Shown piece by piece: positions 26,059 to 33,140 of a stretch of 64,000 nucleotides of DNA. Source of the DNA: a virus; IMG/VR virus record IMGVR_UViG_3300047157_000243, positions 1-64,000 of that record; one strand, written 5' to 3'. Position 1 is the stretch's first letter; each line of letters starts with the position of its first letter. A program made the translations under genes and the position numbers. The notes under the pieces are model-generated. The model saw nothing but the letters and a program-made list of their open reading frames with translations, was not told the origin of the DNA and ran no database searches.

Positions 26059-26764
26059 TAAAGGAAATACAAAAAAAGAAATGCAACAAAGATTTGCAGA
26101 TATGGGCATACCAACACCAGTTAAGCCTATAACAAACCCAAAATCAGCACCAAAAAATTCTGAGTTAGCTTCTAAGATGGACCAAATAAGAAATGGCTCA
26201 CTAGCAGGAAATTTTAAGCAATTTATATCTAAGTCAGAAAAGACATCAAGCATGCCAACAAATATACCAGTTCCTAAAGTTGGTAAGAATCCGAATGAAA
26301 AAACTAAAGACGCACCAGCACTTAGTAGCTTTACCCCAAAATCAAGCTCAGAAGCGTCTATGTTAGAAAATATGATGTATGGAACAGGACCTACAACTTC
26401 TAGTGCGCCTAGCACATCCGCAGATGTGTCAGATTTTGGGCCACAAAATGTAGATATTAGAAGTAGGCTTCAACAAAGGTTGGCACAAAAGCAAGATGAA
26501 GTCAATGACGATTCTCATTTCGCTCAACCAACTCAAGTACATGGAATTTTAGAAAATCAATTAACTGATGCTGAGCTTACTGATAAAATCACAGAAGTAG
26601 CAAAAAAAGTTTCAAAAGATATGATTAAAAATGTTATTATGGAACTTTCTAAATCTAAGGGAGGATTGATAGTGGAAAGTAAAAGCGTAAAGAAAGCAGA
26701 AATTGTAGCAAGAAACAAAGTAAAAATAGACGGAAAAGTTTATAAATTAACTTTAGATAAATAA
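26051..26764 (+). CDS. Virion-type protein with disordered middle and tag-like C-terminus (237 aa)
   Basis: ATG at 26051. The middle (about 20-130) is Pro/Ser/Lys-rich and low complexity, probably unstructured. The C-terminus has a helical region ITEVAKKVSKDMIKNVIMEL, then GLIVESKSVKKAEIVA and a KVKIDGKVYKLTLDK strand pair. The IVES site fits the (L/I)xES pattern of the other proteins here. It overlaps neighbours by 8 and 1 nt. Likely an internal or scaffold-like structural protein. Confidence 0.5.
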   Translation: MSNKGNTKKEMQQRFADMGIPTPVKPITNPKSAPKNSELASKMDQIRNGSLAGNFKQFISKSEKTSSMPTNIPVPKVGKNPNEKTKDAPALSSFTPKSSSEASMLENMMYGTGPTTSSAPSTSADVSDFGPQNVDIRSRLQQRLAQKQDEVNDDSHFAQPTQVHGILENQLTDAELTDKITEVAKKVSKDMIKNVIMELSKSKGGLIVESKSVKKAEIVARNKVKIDGKVYKLTLDK

Positions 26765-27189
26765 TGTCAAAATCTAACTACAAAATAAAAACTGAATTGA
26801 TAAAAGACAAGCCTTTTGTAACGGTTGAAATGTCATATAAGGATAGCTTTTCTAATGATAAATATATTTTATTTGGCAGCTTAAATGAAAGTAGGGTTAA
26901 TTTCACGTTTGTAAAAAATAAAGAACAAAAGATAAATGAAGCATCTTTCTATGCTACAAATGATTTAGGCTCTAATACATTTATTGAAGAACTTTCGAAA
27001 GGAGTTAATAACTATGATTTTATTGAAGATTTTAAGAAAAATAATTTAGAAGATTTTACAAAAGAATTATCTGAATTTATTGTAAAATGTGATTCGTCAA
27101 TGATTTCTGATGGAAAAATATTTGAAGGATACAAAGATAAATTAAGAGGTATGGCTGGTATAAGTGGAATAAATAAAAATTTAAGATAA
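26764..27189 (+). CDS. Small beta-rich protein with C-terminal tag (141 aa)
   Basis: ATG at 26764 sharing its first base with the previous stop. Beta-rich N-terminal part (KPFVTVEMSYKDSF), helical centre. The end KIFEGYKDKLRGMAGISG follows the tag pattern (I/L)xE.Y....L..(L/M)AGI. Stop and next ATG overlap by 1 nt with the amidase gene, implying coupled translation. Confidence 0.5.
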   Translation: MSKSNYKIKTELIKDKPFVTVEMSYKDSFSNDKYILFGSLNESRVNFTFVKNKEQKINEASFYATNDLGSNTFIEELSKGVNNYDFIEDFKKNNLEDFTKELSEFIVKCDSSMISDGKIFEGYKDKLRGMAGISGINKNLR

Positions 27190-28160
27190 TGCTAATAAAA
27201 AAGGGAAGCAAAGGAAATGAGGTAAAAGAAATACAAAAAGCCTTAGGGTTAAATGCTGATGGAATATTTGGTGCTTACACTGAAGCTGCTGTAAAAAAAT
27301 ATCAAAAACTTCAAGGTTTGAAGGATGATGGAATTGTTGGTCCAAAAACTTATGAAAAACTAATAGGAGAAAATTTAGATGCAGACACTGACAGATTTGG
27401 ATATGATGAGGCAAACGACAAAGATGATAAATTAGAATACCTAGGCTCTTACACAACGGAGGATGGTTTAGATATTGATAAAGCTTATTTAGATTCTGAC
27501 GAATATGTTAGAACTTATGGAAAAATAGAGCCAGAAAACTTTTTTATACATCATACCGCAGGATGGAACAATCCGTACAATACCATTAACTCTTGGAATA
27601 GAGACAAAAGAGGTAGGGTTGCTACTCAATATTGTATTGGAGGAATTAGTATAAAAAAGGGAAAATATGGAGATGAAAAATATGACGGTGAAGTTGTAGA
27701 ATGTTTCCCAGACGATTATATAGGTTGGCACTTAGGTAAGGTTGGGAACTTTAACATGTCAAAATACTCATCTGCTGTTGAGGTAAATAATTTTGGCTAT
27801 GTAGTAAAAAAAGGAGACAAATATTATAACTATGTAAATGTAGAAGTTCCAGAAAGTATGGTTTGTGATTTGGGTTATAAATTTAGAGGACATCAATATT
27901 GGCACGCATATACGCCAAAACAAATTGAATCTTTAAGACTGTTAATTAAACATGTTGCTAGAATTTATCCAAAAATAGATGTAACAGCTGGAATACCTCA
28001 ACTCTTAAAAGATGGAGTTGACCCCAAGGATGCATTTGAATTTAACAAAGATGCTTACTACGGAAAGGTAAAGGGATTATGGAGCCACACGTCAGTCCGT
28101 AAAGACAAATTTGATATGTTTCCCCAAAAGGAATTAGTTGACATGCTTAAAAGCCTTTAG
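27189..28160 (+). CDS. Endolysin: peptidoglycan-binding domain plus N-acetylmuramoyl-L-alanine amidase
   Basis: 323 residues, ATG at 27189. Residues 1-60 are a classic PG_binding_1 repeat (KGSKGNEVKEIQKAL...GIFGAYTEAAVKKYQ...DGIVGPKTY). The amidase domain begins near 117: NFFIHHTAG (His121/122), a TQYCIGG strand, IGWHLGK, HQYWHAYTPKQIESL, and near 295 SHTSVRKDKFDMFPQ with the second zinc His and the catalytic-region Lys/Asp pattern of amidase_2 enzymes. It cleaves the bond between MurNAc and L-Ala for host lysis. No signal peptide, so a holin is needed. Confidence 0.88.
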   Translation: MLIKKGSKGNEVKEIQKALGLNADGIFGAYTEAAVKKYQKLQGLKDDGIVGPKTYEKLIGENLDADTDRFGYDEANDKDDKLEYLGSYTTEDGLDIDKAYLDSDEYVRTYGKIEPENFFIHHTAGWNNPYNTINSWNRDKRGRVATQYCIGGISIKKGKYGDEKYDGEVVECFPDDYIGWHLGKVGNFNMSKYSSAVEVNNFGYVVKKGDKYYNYVNVEVPESMVCDLGYKFRGHQYWHAYTPKQIESLRLLIKHVARIYPKIDVTAGIPQLLKDGVDPKDAFEFNKDAYYGKVKGLWSHTSVRKDKFDMFPQKELVDMLKSL

Positions 28161-28182
28161 TCAATACTTAATTTTTGGTTCA

Positions 28183-28189
28183 TATTTAT
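28183..28189 (+). promoter_or_regulatory. TATTTAT element before the 69-aa tagged gene
   Basis: Context CATATTTATTATATATG; 5 nt separate the motif from the ATG at 28195. Confidence 0.45.
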
Positions 28190-28194
28190 TATAT

Positions 28195-28404
28195 ATGAAA
28201 GACTTTTATGTAATATCAGAATCTAACAATAAACCTCTTACTAAAACGGAAATCAAGAAGATTGTTAAAGCCGAAATAGAAAGAGCTTTAAATAAGGCTA
28301 AAATTTTAGACAAAGAAGATGTTAGAAAGGTTGTAAAAGATATGATGATAAAACAATACAAGTTTTTCTGGGAGAAAAAAAGTTTTTGGGTAAACAATAT
28401 TTAA
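28195..28404 (+). CDS. Small tagged helical protein (69 aa)
   Basis: The longer frame from 28138 overlaps the endolysin; the ATG at 28195, directly after a TATTTAT element, is the better start. Sequence: FYVISESNNKP (an ISES site), then TKTEIKKIVKAEIERAL, and an end rich in aromatic residues with YKFFWEKKSFW. A final Y..(F/L)W....FW element is common in very small proteins of T4-like marine phages. Likely a virion or assembly protein. Confidence 0.55.
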   Translation: MKDFYVISESNNKPLTKTEIKKIVKAEIERALNKAKILDKEDVRKVVKDMMIKQYKFFWEKKSFWVNNI

Positions 28405-28405
28405 A

Positions 28406-28600
28406 ATGAACAAAAAACAATTAAAGAATTTAATAGACACAGAAGTGTCAAAAGTTTTTTCTGATATGACATCAAAAGAACCAGAAAAAGAAATGAGAGA
28501 AACTAAAAAAGTTAAATCTTCACCAAAAAAAACAAGTCTAACAGAAGAAGAGTTAGATGATATATTGTTTTACGGAGGAAAAAAGAAAAAAGAAAATTAA
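28406..28600 (+). CDS. Small Lys/Glu-rich protein with tag-like N-terminus (64 aa)
   Basis: ATG at 28406, 1 nt after the previous stop. MNKKQLKNLIDTEVSKVFSD is an amphipathic helix of the tag type; the rest is charged, with LTEEELDDILFYGGKKKK at the end. Not recognised. Confidence 0.45.
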   Translation: MNKKQLKNLIDTEVSKVFSDMTSKEPEKEMRETKKVKSSPKKTSLTEEELDDILFYGGKKKKEN

Positions 28601-28601
28601 A

Positions 28602-29120
28602 ATGGCAGCAGAAATTACAAAAGCAGAAATACAAGACTTGCAAAAACAATTTACTCAAAAAATTGGAGACTATGCAGTTAAGTTTAATGAACCATCTATT
28701 TACAAAGGATACAGTGGACAAGATGCAAATTGGTCTGGAACTGTCCTTTTAGAAAAGGACTACATGATATCTTGGGAATTTTCACTAATTAATGGCCTTA
28801 AAATATTGGATGCAAACTTTAATGTTAACGATAAAAATAAAAACATAATGCAAGACCTACAGGACATATATGAAATTTTTTACGACAAGTTAAATCAAGT
28901 CGTTAGAGATGTGGAATATCAGCCAGAAACTAAAGAAACAGGCGATGAAGTAATGTTAGGTACAGACGCTGATGAAACAGAGCAGTTAGGCGGACCTGCA
29001 GAGACTTCACCAGAAGGTGAAAGCATGCCAATAAACGAATCTAGAATGGTAAAAAATAGAAGAAAGACCATAAATTCCAACTATGAAAGAATGAAAAGGT
29101 TGGCTGGATATAATAAATAA
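28602..29120 (+). CDS. Tagged virion-type protein (172 aa)
   Basis: Start at the ATG 28602, 1 nt after the preceding stop; a longer frame from 28557 overlaps that gene. An N-terminal helix (AEITKAEIQDLQKQF) precedes a beta domain with GTVLLEKDYMISWEFSL. An acidic linker follows and the C-terminus reads PINESRMVKNRR then YERMKRLAGYNK, matching the (I)NES....R..KLAG tag. Same operon as the endolysin. Confidence 0.55.
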   Translation: MAAEITKAEIQDLQKQFTQKIGDYAVKFNEPSIYKGYSGQDANWSGTVLLEKDYMISWEFSLINGLKILDANFNVNDKNKNIMQDLQDIYEIFYDKLNQVVRDVEYQPETKETGDEVMLGTDADETEQLGGPAETSPEGESMPINESRMVKNRRKTINSNYERMKRLAGYNK

Positions 29121-29134
29121 AAAAAACAAAAAAC

Positions 29135-29428
29135 ATGAAAACAATTATTAAAATTTTAAAATCTTGGTGGATTGACGCAGCTACAACTGGATTGTTGGGT
29201 GTAGTGCTTTTAATATATGGATACAAGCTATATGCTGGTATTGCACTGGGTTGGTCTATAAAAACTTTACTAAAATCATTAAAATCTATGGTTATTGCAG
29301 AAGAAGTTAAACCTGCAATACCTACTAAAAAGCCTGTAGCCAAGAAACCTGTAACTAAGAAACCTGCAACTAAGAAACCTGCAACTAAGAAACCTGCAAC
29401 TAAAAAGTCTTCTACTAAGAAAAAGTAG
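29135..29428 (+). CDS. Membrane protein with Lys/Pro/Ala repeat tail
   Basis: 97 residues, ATG at 29135. One or two hydrophobic helices at about 12-50 (TTGLLGVVLLIYGYKLYAGI). From 62 to the end the sequence is a histone H1-like basic tail of K-P-A-T-K repeats ending in SSTKKK. The tail could bind nucleic acid or the acidic cell surface. It may be holin-like by position after the endolysin operon, but that is a guess. Confidence 0.5.
   Translation: MKTIIKILKSWWIDAATTGLLGVVLLIYGYKLYAGIALGWSIKTLLKSLKSMVIAEEVKPAIPTKKPVAKKPVTKKPATKKPATKKPATKKSSTKKK
29338..29402 (+). repeat. 15-bp tandem repeats encoding a KKPAT tail
   Basis: The unit AAGAAACCTGCAACT repeats about four times, the first copy with GTAACT. 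Each unit encodes KKPAT. The copy number is likely variable. Confidence 0.8.
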
Positions 29429-29454
29429 ATTTTTTAACTTACTGAAAACTATTA

Positions 29455-29487
29455 ACCCATCAACATTATGTTGATGGGTATTTTATT
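29455..29487 (+). terminator. Rho-independent terminator of the endolysin operon
   Basis: ACCCATCAACA (29455-29465) and TGTTGATGGGT (29469-29479), an 11-bp perfect stem with a 3-nt loop, followed by ATTTTATTT. Confidence 0.85.
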
Positions 29488-29505
29488 TAATCAAAATTTA
29501 TAAAA

Positions 29506-29778
29506 ATGGAAAACAAAAAAAACCCCACATACCTCAAGTGGTTATTTACAGAACATAAAACAGGTAAATTAAAAGTGCTTTTAACTATAGTTGGTATAAT
29601 TCAATCAATTTATATTACACCCCTTCTTATAGAGGAATATAATTATGGCATGCCATTATATCCTGCTATAATGGGATTTGTAGCTTCTTATGGATTCACA
29701 ATAGGCATCACTCTACAGCCATATTCAATATATAAAAGATTGGTTGAATTAGATTGGTGGAATAAGTTTGGAAATTAG
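29506..29778 (+). CDS. Small membrane protein with two predicted helices (90 aa)
   Basis: ATG at 29506. Hydrophobic stretches at about 24-42 (VLLTIVGIIQSIYITPLLI) and 50-70 (PAIMGFVASYGFTIGITL) flanked by charged ends. No family recognised; a holin, antiholin or host-membrane effector are options. It converges with, and overlaps by 4 nt, the tagged gene on the other strand. Confidence 0.5.
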   Translation: MENKKNPTYLKWLFTEHKTGKLKVLLTIVGIIQSIYITPLLIEEYNYGMPLYPAIMGFVASYGFTIGITLQPYSIYKRLVELDWWNKFGN

Positions 29779-30122
29779 TTTTTAATAATCTTCCAACTCT
29801 CTAATGGATTGGTTTCATATTTTAAAGGCGTTTCTCTATATATTAAAAATTTGAAACTCTTTCCAGATACAAGACTATCATTACCTTGAATTTTTACATA
29901 ATCACCATCTTTAAGCTTTTCACTTTCTGCAGCATCCACTATTTTAAATAAATCATCTAACTGTCTTTCCATTTTGACTGTAACACCTTCAAAGTTTAAT
30001 ATAACTGTTTCACCAGGCTTACTATCAAATATGCTTTCTGAAGCTTTAACATCTTCTTGAGCTGCCATTTCTTCGTAAGACTCTTTTATTAACTGTCTGA
30101 TAATTTCTTTTGTAATTTTCAT
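29775..30122 (-). CDS. Tagged small protein (115 aa)
   Basis: ATG at 30122. MKITKEIIRQLIKESYEEMA combines both tag flavours (IIRQLIKES and ESY). The body (about 40-115) is beta-rich with GETVILNFEGVTVKMERQL and KDGDYVKIQGNDSL. Not recognised. A TATTTAT element lies 28 nt upstream. Confidence 0.55.
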   Translation of the reverse strand: MKITKEIIRQLIKESYEEMAAQEDVKASESIFDSKPGETVILNFEGVTVKMERQLDDLFKIVDAAESEKLKDGDYVKIQGNDSLVSGKSFKFLIYRETPLKYETNPLESWKIIKN

Positions 30123-30150
30123 TTTTTTATTTTTGTAAAAATTGTTATCT

Positions 30151-30157
30151 ATAAATA
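30151..30157 (-). promoter_or_regulatory. TATTTAT element before the tagged 115-aa gene
   Basis: Minus-strand TATTTAT in the near-palindromic CTATATTTATAG, 28 nt upstream of the ATG at 30122. Confidence 0.4.
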
Positions 30158-30180
30158 TAGGAATTTTTCTTTTTTTCTTG

Positions 30181-30188
30181 TAAATTGC
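30181..30188 (+). promoter_or_regulatory. TAAATTGC -7-like box before the helicase
   Basis: TAAATTGC ends 6 nt before the ATG at 30195, like the box at 23597-23604. No TTG is present at 20 nt, so it is weaker. Confidence 0.3.
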
Positions 30189-30194
30189 GATATT

Positions 30195-32090
30195 ATGAGT
30201 ACAAATCCAATAGTTATAACAAAACTTAAATCAAACTATAAGGTAGAATATAATTATAGAAAGAATTTAAGTGATTTCATCAAAGGATTCCCAGAAGACC
30301 AAAGGAGGATTAATGTTGATTACATACAAAATCCTGATGGTACTGGTTATGAAAGTTGGTACAGAGTTGTTTCTTCGGGATATATAGGCAAAGTTATTTC
30401 TTTTATAAAAGATAATGGAATGCCTTTTAAGTTTACAAACTTAACTCCCGAAGAGGTTGAATCATTAAGAAGAGAATTTGTCAAAAGACAAGAGTCTTTA
30501 CTAAAAGCACTGTCTATAAAGACTGAAAATATAAACACTTCTAAAGTTGATTTTTCATTCATGAATATAGAGCCTTATGATTATCAAAAACAGGCTGCTA
30601 TATTTTTTGATGCTTGTAATGGAAGGTCTTTGTTGGGCGACCAGCCAGGAGTTGGAAAGACTGCTGCTGCAATGACATATGCTTGCTGGAAGAATAAGAA
30701 AACCTTAATTGTATGTCCTGCAAACCTAAGGTTAAATTGGCGTAATGAAATACTTAAGTTTACAAAAGAGAAAGCTTTTGTATACAAATGGAAGCCAACC
30801 AAGAAATCCAAGAAAATTAACCACCCTAAGGATGATTCTATGTTTCATATTATGAGCTACAGTTCTCTGGATACATACATAACTATAGAAATGTCTCACA
30901 CATGTAAAAACGTATTTTGTGGTTGGAAAGGTAGAAATAGTAAAAAAAGATATAAAGACAAAGTTTGTCCTAATTGCGGAGTAAGAGGTATGGTTAATTC
31001 TAGGGCGACAAAAAACATAACATTCACACCAGACAAGATGGGAGAAGTGTTAAATGCGGAAGATTATGAAATATTGATAATGGATGAGGCTCATTATATT
31101 AAAAACAACTCAGCAGACAGAACTAAACTGGCAAAGAAGACGTTAAAAGATATACCTCAAAAATTGCTATTAACAGGTACTGCGATAAAAAGTAGACCTT
31201 ATGAATTTTTCTCTTTATTAAACTTCCTATACCCAGAAGAGTGGAGTAATGCTCACTCTTTTGGGGTGAAATACTGTGCTGCAGAAAAAAACAATTTTGG
31301 ATGGGACTATAGTGGAGCTTCTAATTTAGATGAGTTATTTGAAAAAATATCACCATTCTTTCTTAGGAGGTTGAAAAAAGATATATTAAAACACTTACCT
31401 CCAAAAACTTATACAGCTATACCTGTAGAGCTTACCCCTATAGAAACGAGAGAGTATAATAAGATTAAAAAAGGCATAAAAGAAGAGAGTTCTCAAGATG
31501 ACCAAGAGGCTGACAATAGAATGAATCACTTAACTAGAATTCAAAAGTTAAAACAATTCACCTCAGAAATAAAAATGAAAAGAGCATTTGAGTTTATTCA
31601 AGATATTATTGATGGAGACGAGAAGGTCGTAGTTTTTAGTCAATACAAAGGAGTTTCTTACGAAGTAGCTAATAAATTCGGAGATAAAGCAGTTGTATTT
31701 AATGGAGACATTAATGCAAACAAAAAAGAAGAGGCTGTAGAGGCTTTTATGACGGATGACAATGTCAAGGTGTTCTCTGGTACAATAGGTGCAGCAGGAG
31801 TCGGTATAACGCTTACATCGGCAAGTATTTCAATATTCATTGACCAACCATGGACTAGTGCAGATAGAGAACAGGCAGAAGATAGAATACACAGAGCGTC
31901 TTCCACGTCAGATAAAATACAAATTATAAGACTTATATGTCAAGATACAATTGATGAAGATATAGAAAAGCTTTTAAATCAAAAGTCCTCAATATTATCT
32001 AAAGTTTTAGATGGGAAAGAATTTGAGCAGACAGTTGAGGTTAAAGATGGTAATATATTCGGAGATTTAGTAAAATTATTATACAACTAA
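30195..32090 (+). CDS. SNF2-family (SMARCAL1-like) DNA helicase/translocase
   Basis: 631 residues, ATG at 30195. Motif I LLGDQPGVGKTAAA (about 145), motif II LIMDEAHYIKN (about 294), motif III LLTGTAIKSRP, an RRLKKDIL.HLPPK segment characteristic of SNF2 proteins, then motif V AAGVGITLTSAS and motif VI ADREQAEDRIHRAS (about 558). A four-Cys zinc ribbon (about 235-263: C...C, CPNCG) is inserted in the first RecA domain. SNF2 enzymes of this compact type anneal or remodel branched DNA, a role like T4 UvsW. A -7-like box lies just upstream. Confidence 0.85.
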   Translation: MSTNPIVITKLKSNYKVEYNYRKNLSDFIKGFPEDQRRINVDYIQNPDGTGYESWYRVVSSGYIGKVISFIKDNGMPFKFTNLTPEEVESLRREFVKRQESLLKALSIKTENINTSKVDFSFMNIEPYDYQKQAAIFFDACNGRSLLGDQPGVGKTAAAMTYACWKNKKTLIVCPANLRLNWRNEILKFTKEKAFVYKWKPTKKSKKINHPKDDSMFHIMSYSSLDTYITIEMSHTCKNVFCGWKGRNSKKRYKDKVCPNCGVRGMVNSRATKNITFTPDKMGEVLNAEDYEILIMDEAHYIKNNSADRTKLAKKTLKDIPQKLLLTGTAIKSRPYEFFSLLNFLYPEEWSNAHSFGVKYCAAEKNNFGWDYSGASNLDELFEKISPFFLRRLKKDILKHLPPKTYTAIPVELTPIETREYNKIKKGIKEESSQDDQEADNRMNHLTRIQKLKQFTSEIKMKRAFEFIQDIIDGDEKVVVFSQYKGVSYEVANKFGDKAVVFNGDINANKKEEAVEAFMTDDNVKVFSGTIGAAGVGITLTSASISIFIDQPWTSADREQAEDRIHRASSTSDKIQIIRLICQDTIDEDIEKLLNQKSSILSKVLDGKEFEQTVEVKDGNIFGDLVKLLYN

Positions 32091-32095
32091 AAAAC

Positions 32096-32368
32096 ATGAA
32101 AAAACTAAACACTATTTTATACATTCTGATTTTAAGCTTCTTAATTACAGGATGTGCAGACGTAAGCCCTAACGCAATCGATTGTGTTAATGAATCTTCT
32201 TATGGATTCTTTGGAGGCCTATGGCATGGACTAATATCAATATTTTCTTTTATAGGAAGTTTGTTTATGGATGATGTGGCGGTGTATGCTTATAACAACA
32301 ATGGAGCTTGGTATGATTTTGGTTTTTTACTGGGAGTTGGGGCTTTTGCTTCTCGTGCGACAAAGTAG
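32096..32368 (+). CDS. Small predicted lipoprotein
   Basis: 90 residues, ATG at 32096, 5 nt after the helicase stop. Signal sequence MKKLNTILYILILSFLITGC has a clear lipobox (LITGC), so the mature protein would begin at Cys20 and be lipid-anchored. A second hydrophobic stretch (FFGGLWHGLISIFSFIGSLF) follows. Phage lipoproteins often block superinfection or act in lysis (spanin-like); which applies is not shown. Confidence 0.65.
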   Translation: MKKLNTILYILILSFLITGCADVSPNAIDCVNESSYGFFGGLWHGLISIFSFIGSLFMDDVAVYAYNNNGAWYDFGFLLGVGAFASRATK

Positions 32369-32418
32369 TAATTTGACAATTAAAATAAATATATTTTTTA
32401 TCTAATGTAATATTTTTA

Positions 32419-32426
32419 TATATTTG
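32419..32426 (+). promoter_or_regulatory. TATATTTG box before the tRNA/ncRNA cluster
   Basis: TATATTTG at 50 nt upstream of the first tRNA fits the -7 consensus. No TTG at 20 nt upstream; the region before it is a T-rich tract. Confidence 0.4.
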
Positions 32427-32475
32427 TCGTTAGATAAAAAAAGGTTCTTTGAAATGTTGGAAAAGTAATTTAAAT

Positions 32476-32552
32476 GGACGGGTAGCTCAGCTGGATAGAG
32501 CATCTGCCTTCTAAGCAGACGGTCGAAGGTTCGAATCCTTCTCCGTTCACCA
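32476..32552 (+). tRNA. tRNA-Arg (anticodon TCT)
   Basis: Cloverleaf: acceptor GGACGGG/TCCGTTC (two G-U pairs), D-stem GCTC/GAGC, anticodon stem TCTGC/GCAGA with loop CTTCTAA, T-stem GAAGG/CCTTC with TTCGAAT. CCA is encoded. It reads AGA, a common codon in AT-rich genomes. Confidence 0.95.
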
Positions 32553-32559
32553 TTTAATA

Positions 32560-32633
32560 GGGCCTCTAGCTCAGCTGGTTAGAGCAACTGACTCATAATC
32601 AGTAGGTCACAGGTTCGAACCCTGTGGGGCCCA
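32560..32633 (+). tRNA. tRNA with anticodon CAT (Met elongator or Ile2)
   Basis: Acceptor GGGCCTC/GGGGCCC, D-stem GCTC/GAGC, anticodon stem ACTGA/TCAGT with loop CTCATAA, T-stem ACAGG/CCTGT. The paired G1-C72 argues against initiator fMet. Ile2 (lysidine-modified) and elongator Met cannot be separated by eye. No encoded CCA. It lies 7 nt after tRNA-Arg. Confidence 0.93.
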
Positions 32634-32640
32634 CTCAAAT

Positions 32641-32921
32641 ATTTTATCATTGCAAGCAGTTGTCACCTTCAACTTTAATAAGGAGAGTTTAATAGTCACT
32701 TCTTAGACACTGCTTGCATCTTATTAACCTGACACAGCAGATTAATAGAGGTTGTACGGTCCAAATTTACTCTTTAAAATATTAAGGGACCTATTCTGGT
32801 GACAATTCCAGACGCGGAGATGTGATGAAACTTTGGACATTTAGTTAGTGCATTAACTGATGTCTGTATGGGATTAAGCCGTGAAAAACGGGGCGGACTG
32901 TGAAAAAAACTGCCCCTTTTT
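32641..32921 (+). ncRNA. Candidate structured RNA downstream of the tRNAs, ending in a terminator
   Basis: Non-coding and visibly GC-richer than its surroundings. TGCAAGCAGT (32651-32660) pairs perfectly with ACTGCTTGCA (32709-32718). TCTGG (32795-32799) pairs with CCAGA (32808-32812). GACAT.TAGTTA (32836-32847) pairs with TAACTG..TGTC (32854-32864) as an 11-bp hairpin with one bulge. GTCCAAA (32759-32765) can pair with TTTGGAC (32832-32838) as an alternative. CCGT/ACGG and a terminator close the 3' end. No tmRNA, RNase P, 6S or group I intron signature was found. Function unknown. Confidence 0.6.
32890..32921 (+). terminator. Terminator of the tRNA/ncRNA transcript
   Basis: GGGGCGG (32890-32896) and CTGCCCC (32910-32916), 7 bp with one G-U pair, followed by TTTTT. 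Confidence 0.75.
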
Positions 32922-32952
32922 ATATTTTATTTTTTAAAAACATTTAAAATAC

Positions 32953-33119
32953 GTGCTGTTTAATCTGCGGCTAGTCCAGTCCATAGGATGATGAGAAATG
33001 GTGTGATAACCATATGGAGATACTTCGACAGTAATTAAATTTACACAAGTGTATGAGGATAGGTGTGAGACTTTGAGGCTGTGCCGCCAGGTGCAGATTA
33101 GTCGTCCTTGAGATAGCAC
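32953..33119. ncRNA. Second candidate structured RNA, strand uncertain
   Basis: TAATCTGC (32961-32968) is perfectly complementary to GCAGATTA (33093-33100), and outside it GTGCT (32953-32957) matches AGCAC (33115-33119), enclosing about 165 nt. Inside, CCATA/TATGG (32981-32985 and 33013-33017) encloses an ATGGT/ACCAT hairpin (32998-33002 and 33009-33013). The base composition is unlike the AT-rich intergenic DNA elsewhere. No terminator or promoter was found on either strand. It may be a processed 3' part of the tRNA-RNA1 transcript or the 3' UTR of the minus-strand gene. Confidence 0.45.
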
Positions 33120-33140
33120 CCGCTTGATGTCGGAATTAAA

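Noticed and set aside
27181-27456. Minus-strand frame over the endolysin start
   Set aside because: Antisense to a clear peptidoglycan-binding domain; low-complexity translation.
29506-29778. Assignment as the holin of the amidase
   Set aside because: It is a small two-helix protein separated from the endolysin operon by a terminator; at least four such membrane proteins occur in the window, so no single one can be chosen.
32641-32921. tmRNA, RNase P RNA, 6S RNA or group I intron
   Set aside because: No tRNA-like ends or tag ORF, no RNase P core sequence, no group I P-Q-R-S elements and no interrupted gene nearby.
32934-33119. Minus-strand 61-codon frame in the RNA region
   Set aside because: It overlaps the region of long-range complementarity, has no recognisable protein pattern, and its composition reflects the structured, GC-richer DNA.
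32953-33119. Hammerhead ribozyme or C/D-box-like RNA, because of GATGATGAG
   Set aside because: The CTGATGA...GAAA core with three helices is not present; C/D-box RNAs are not expected in phages.
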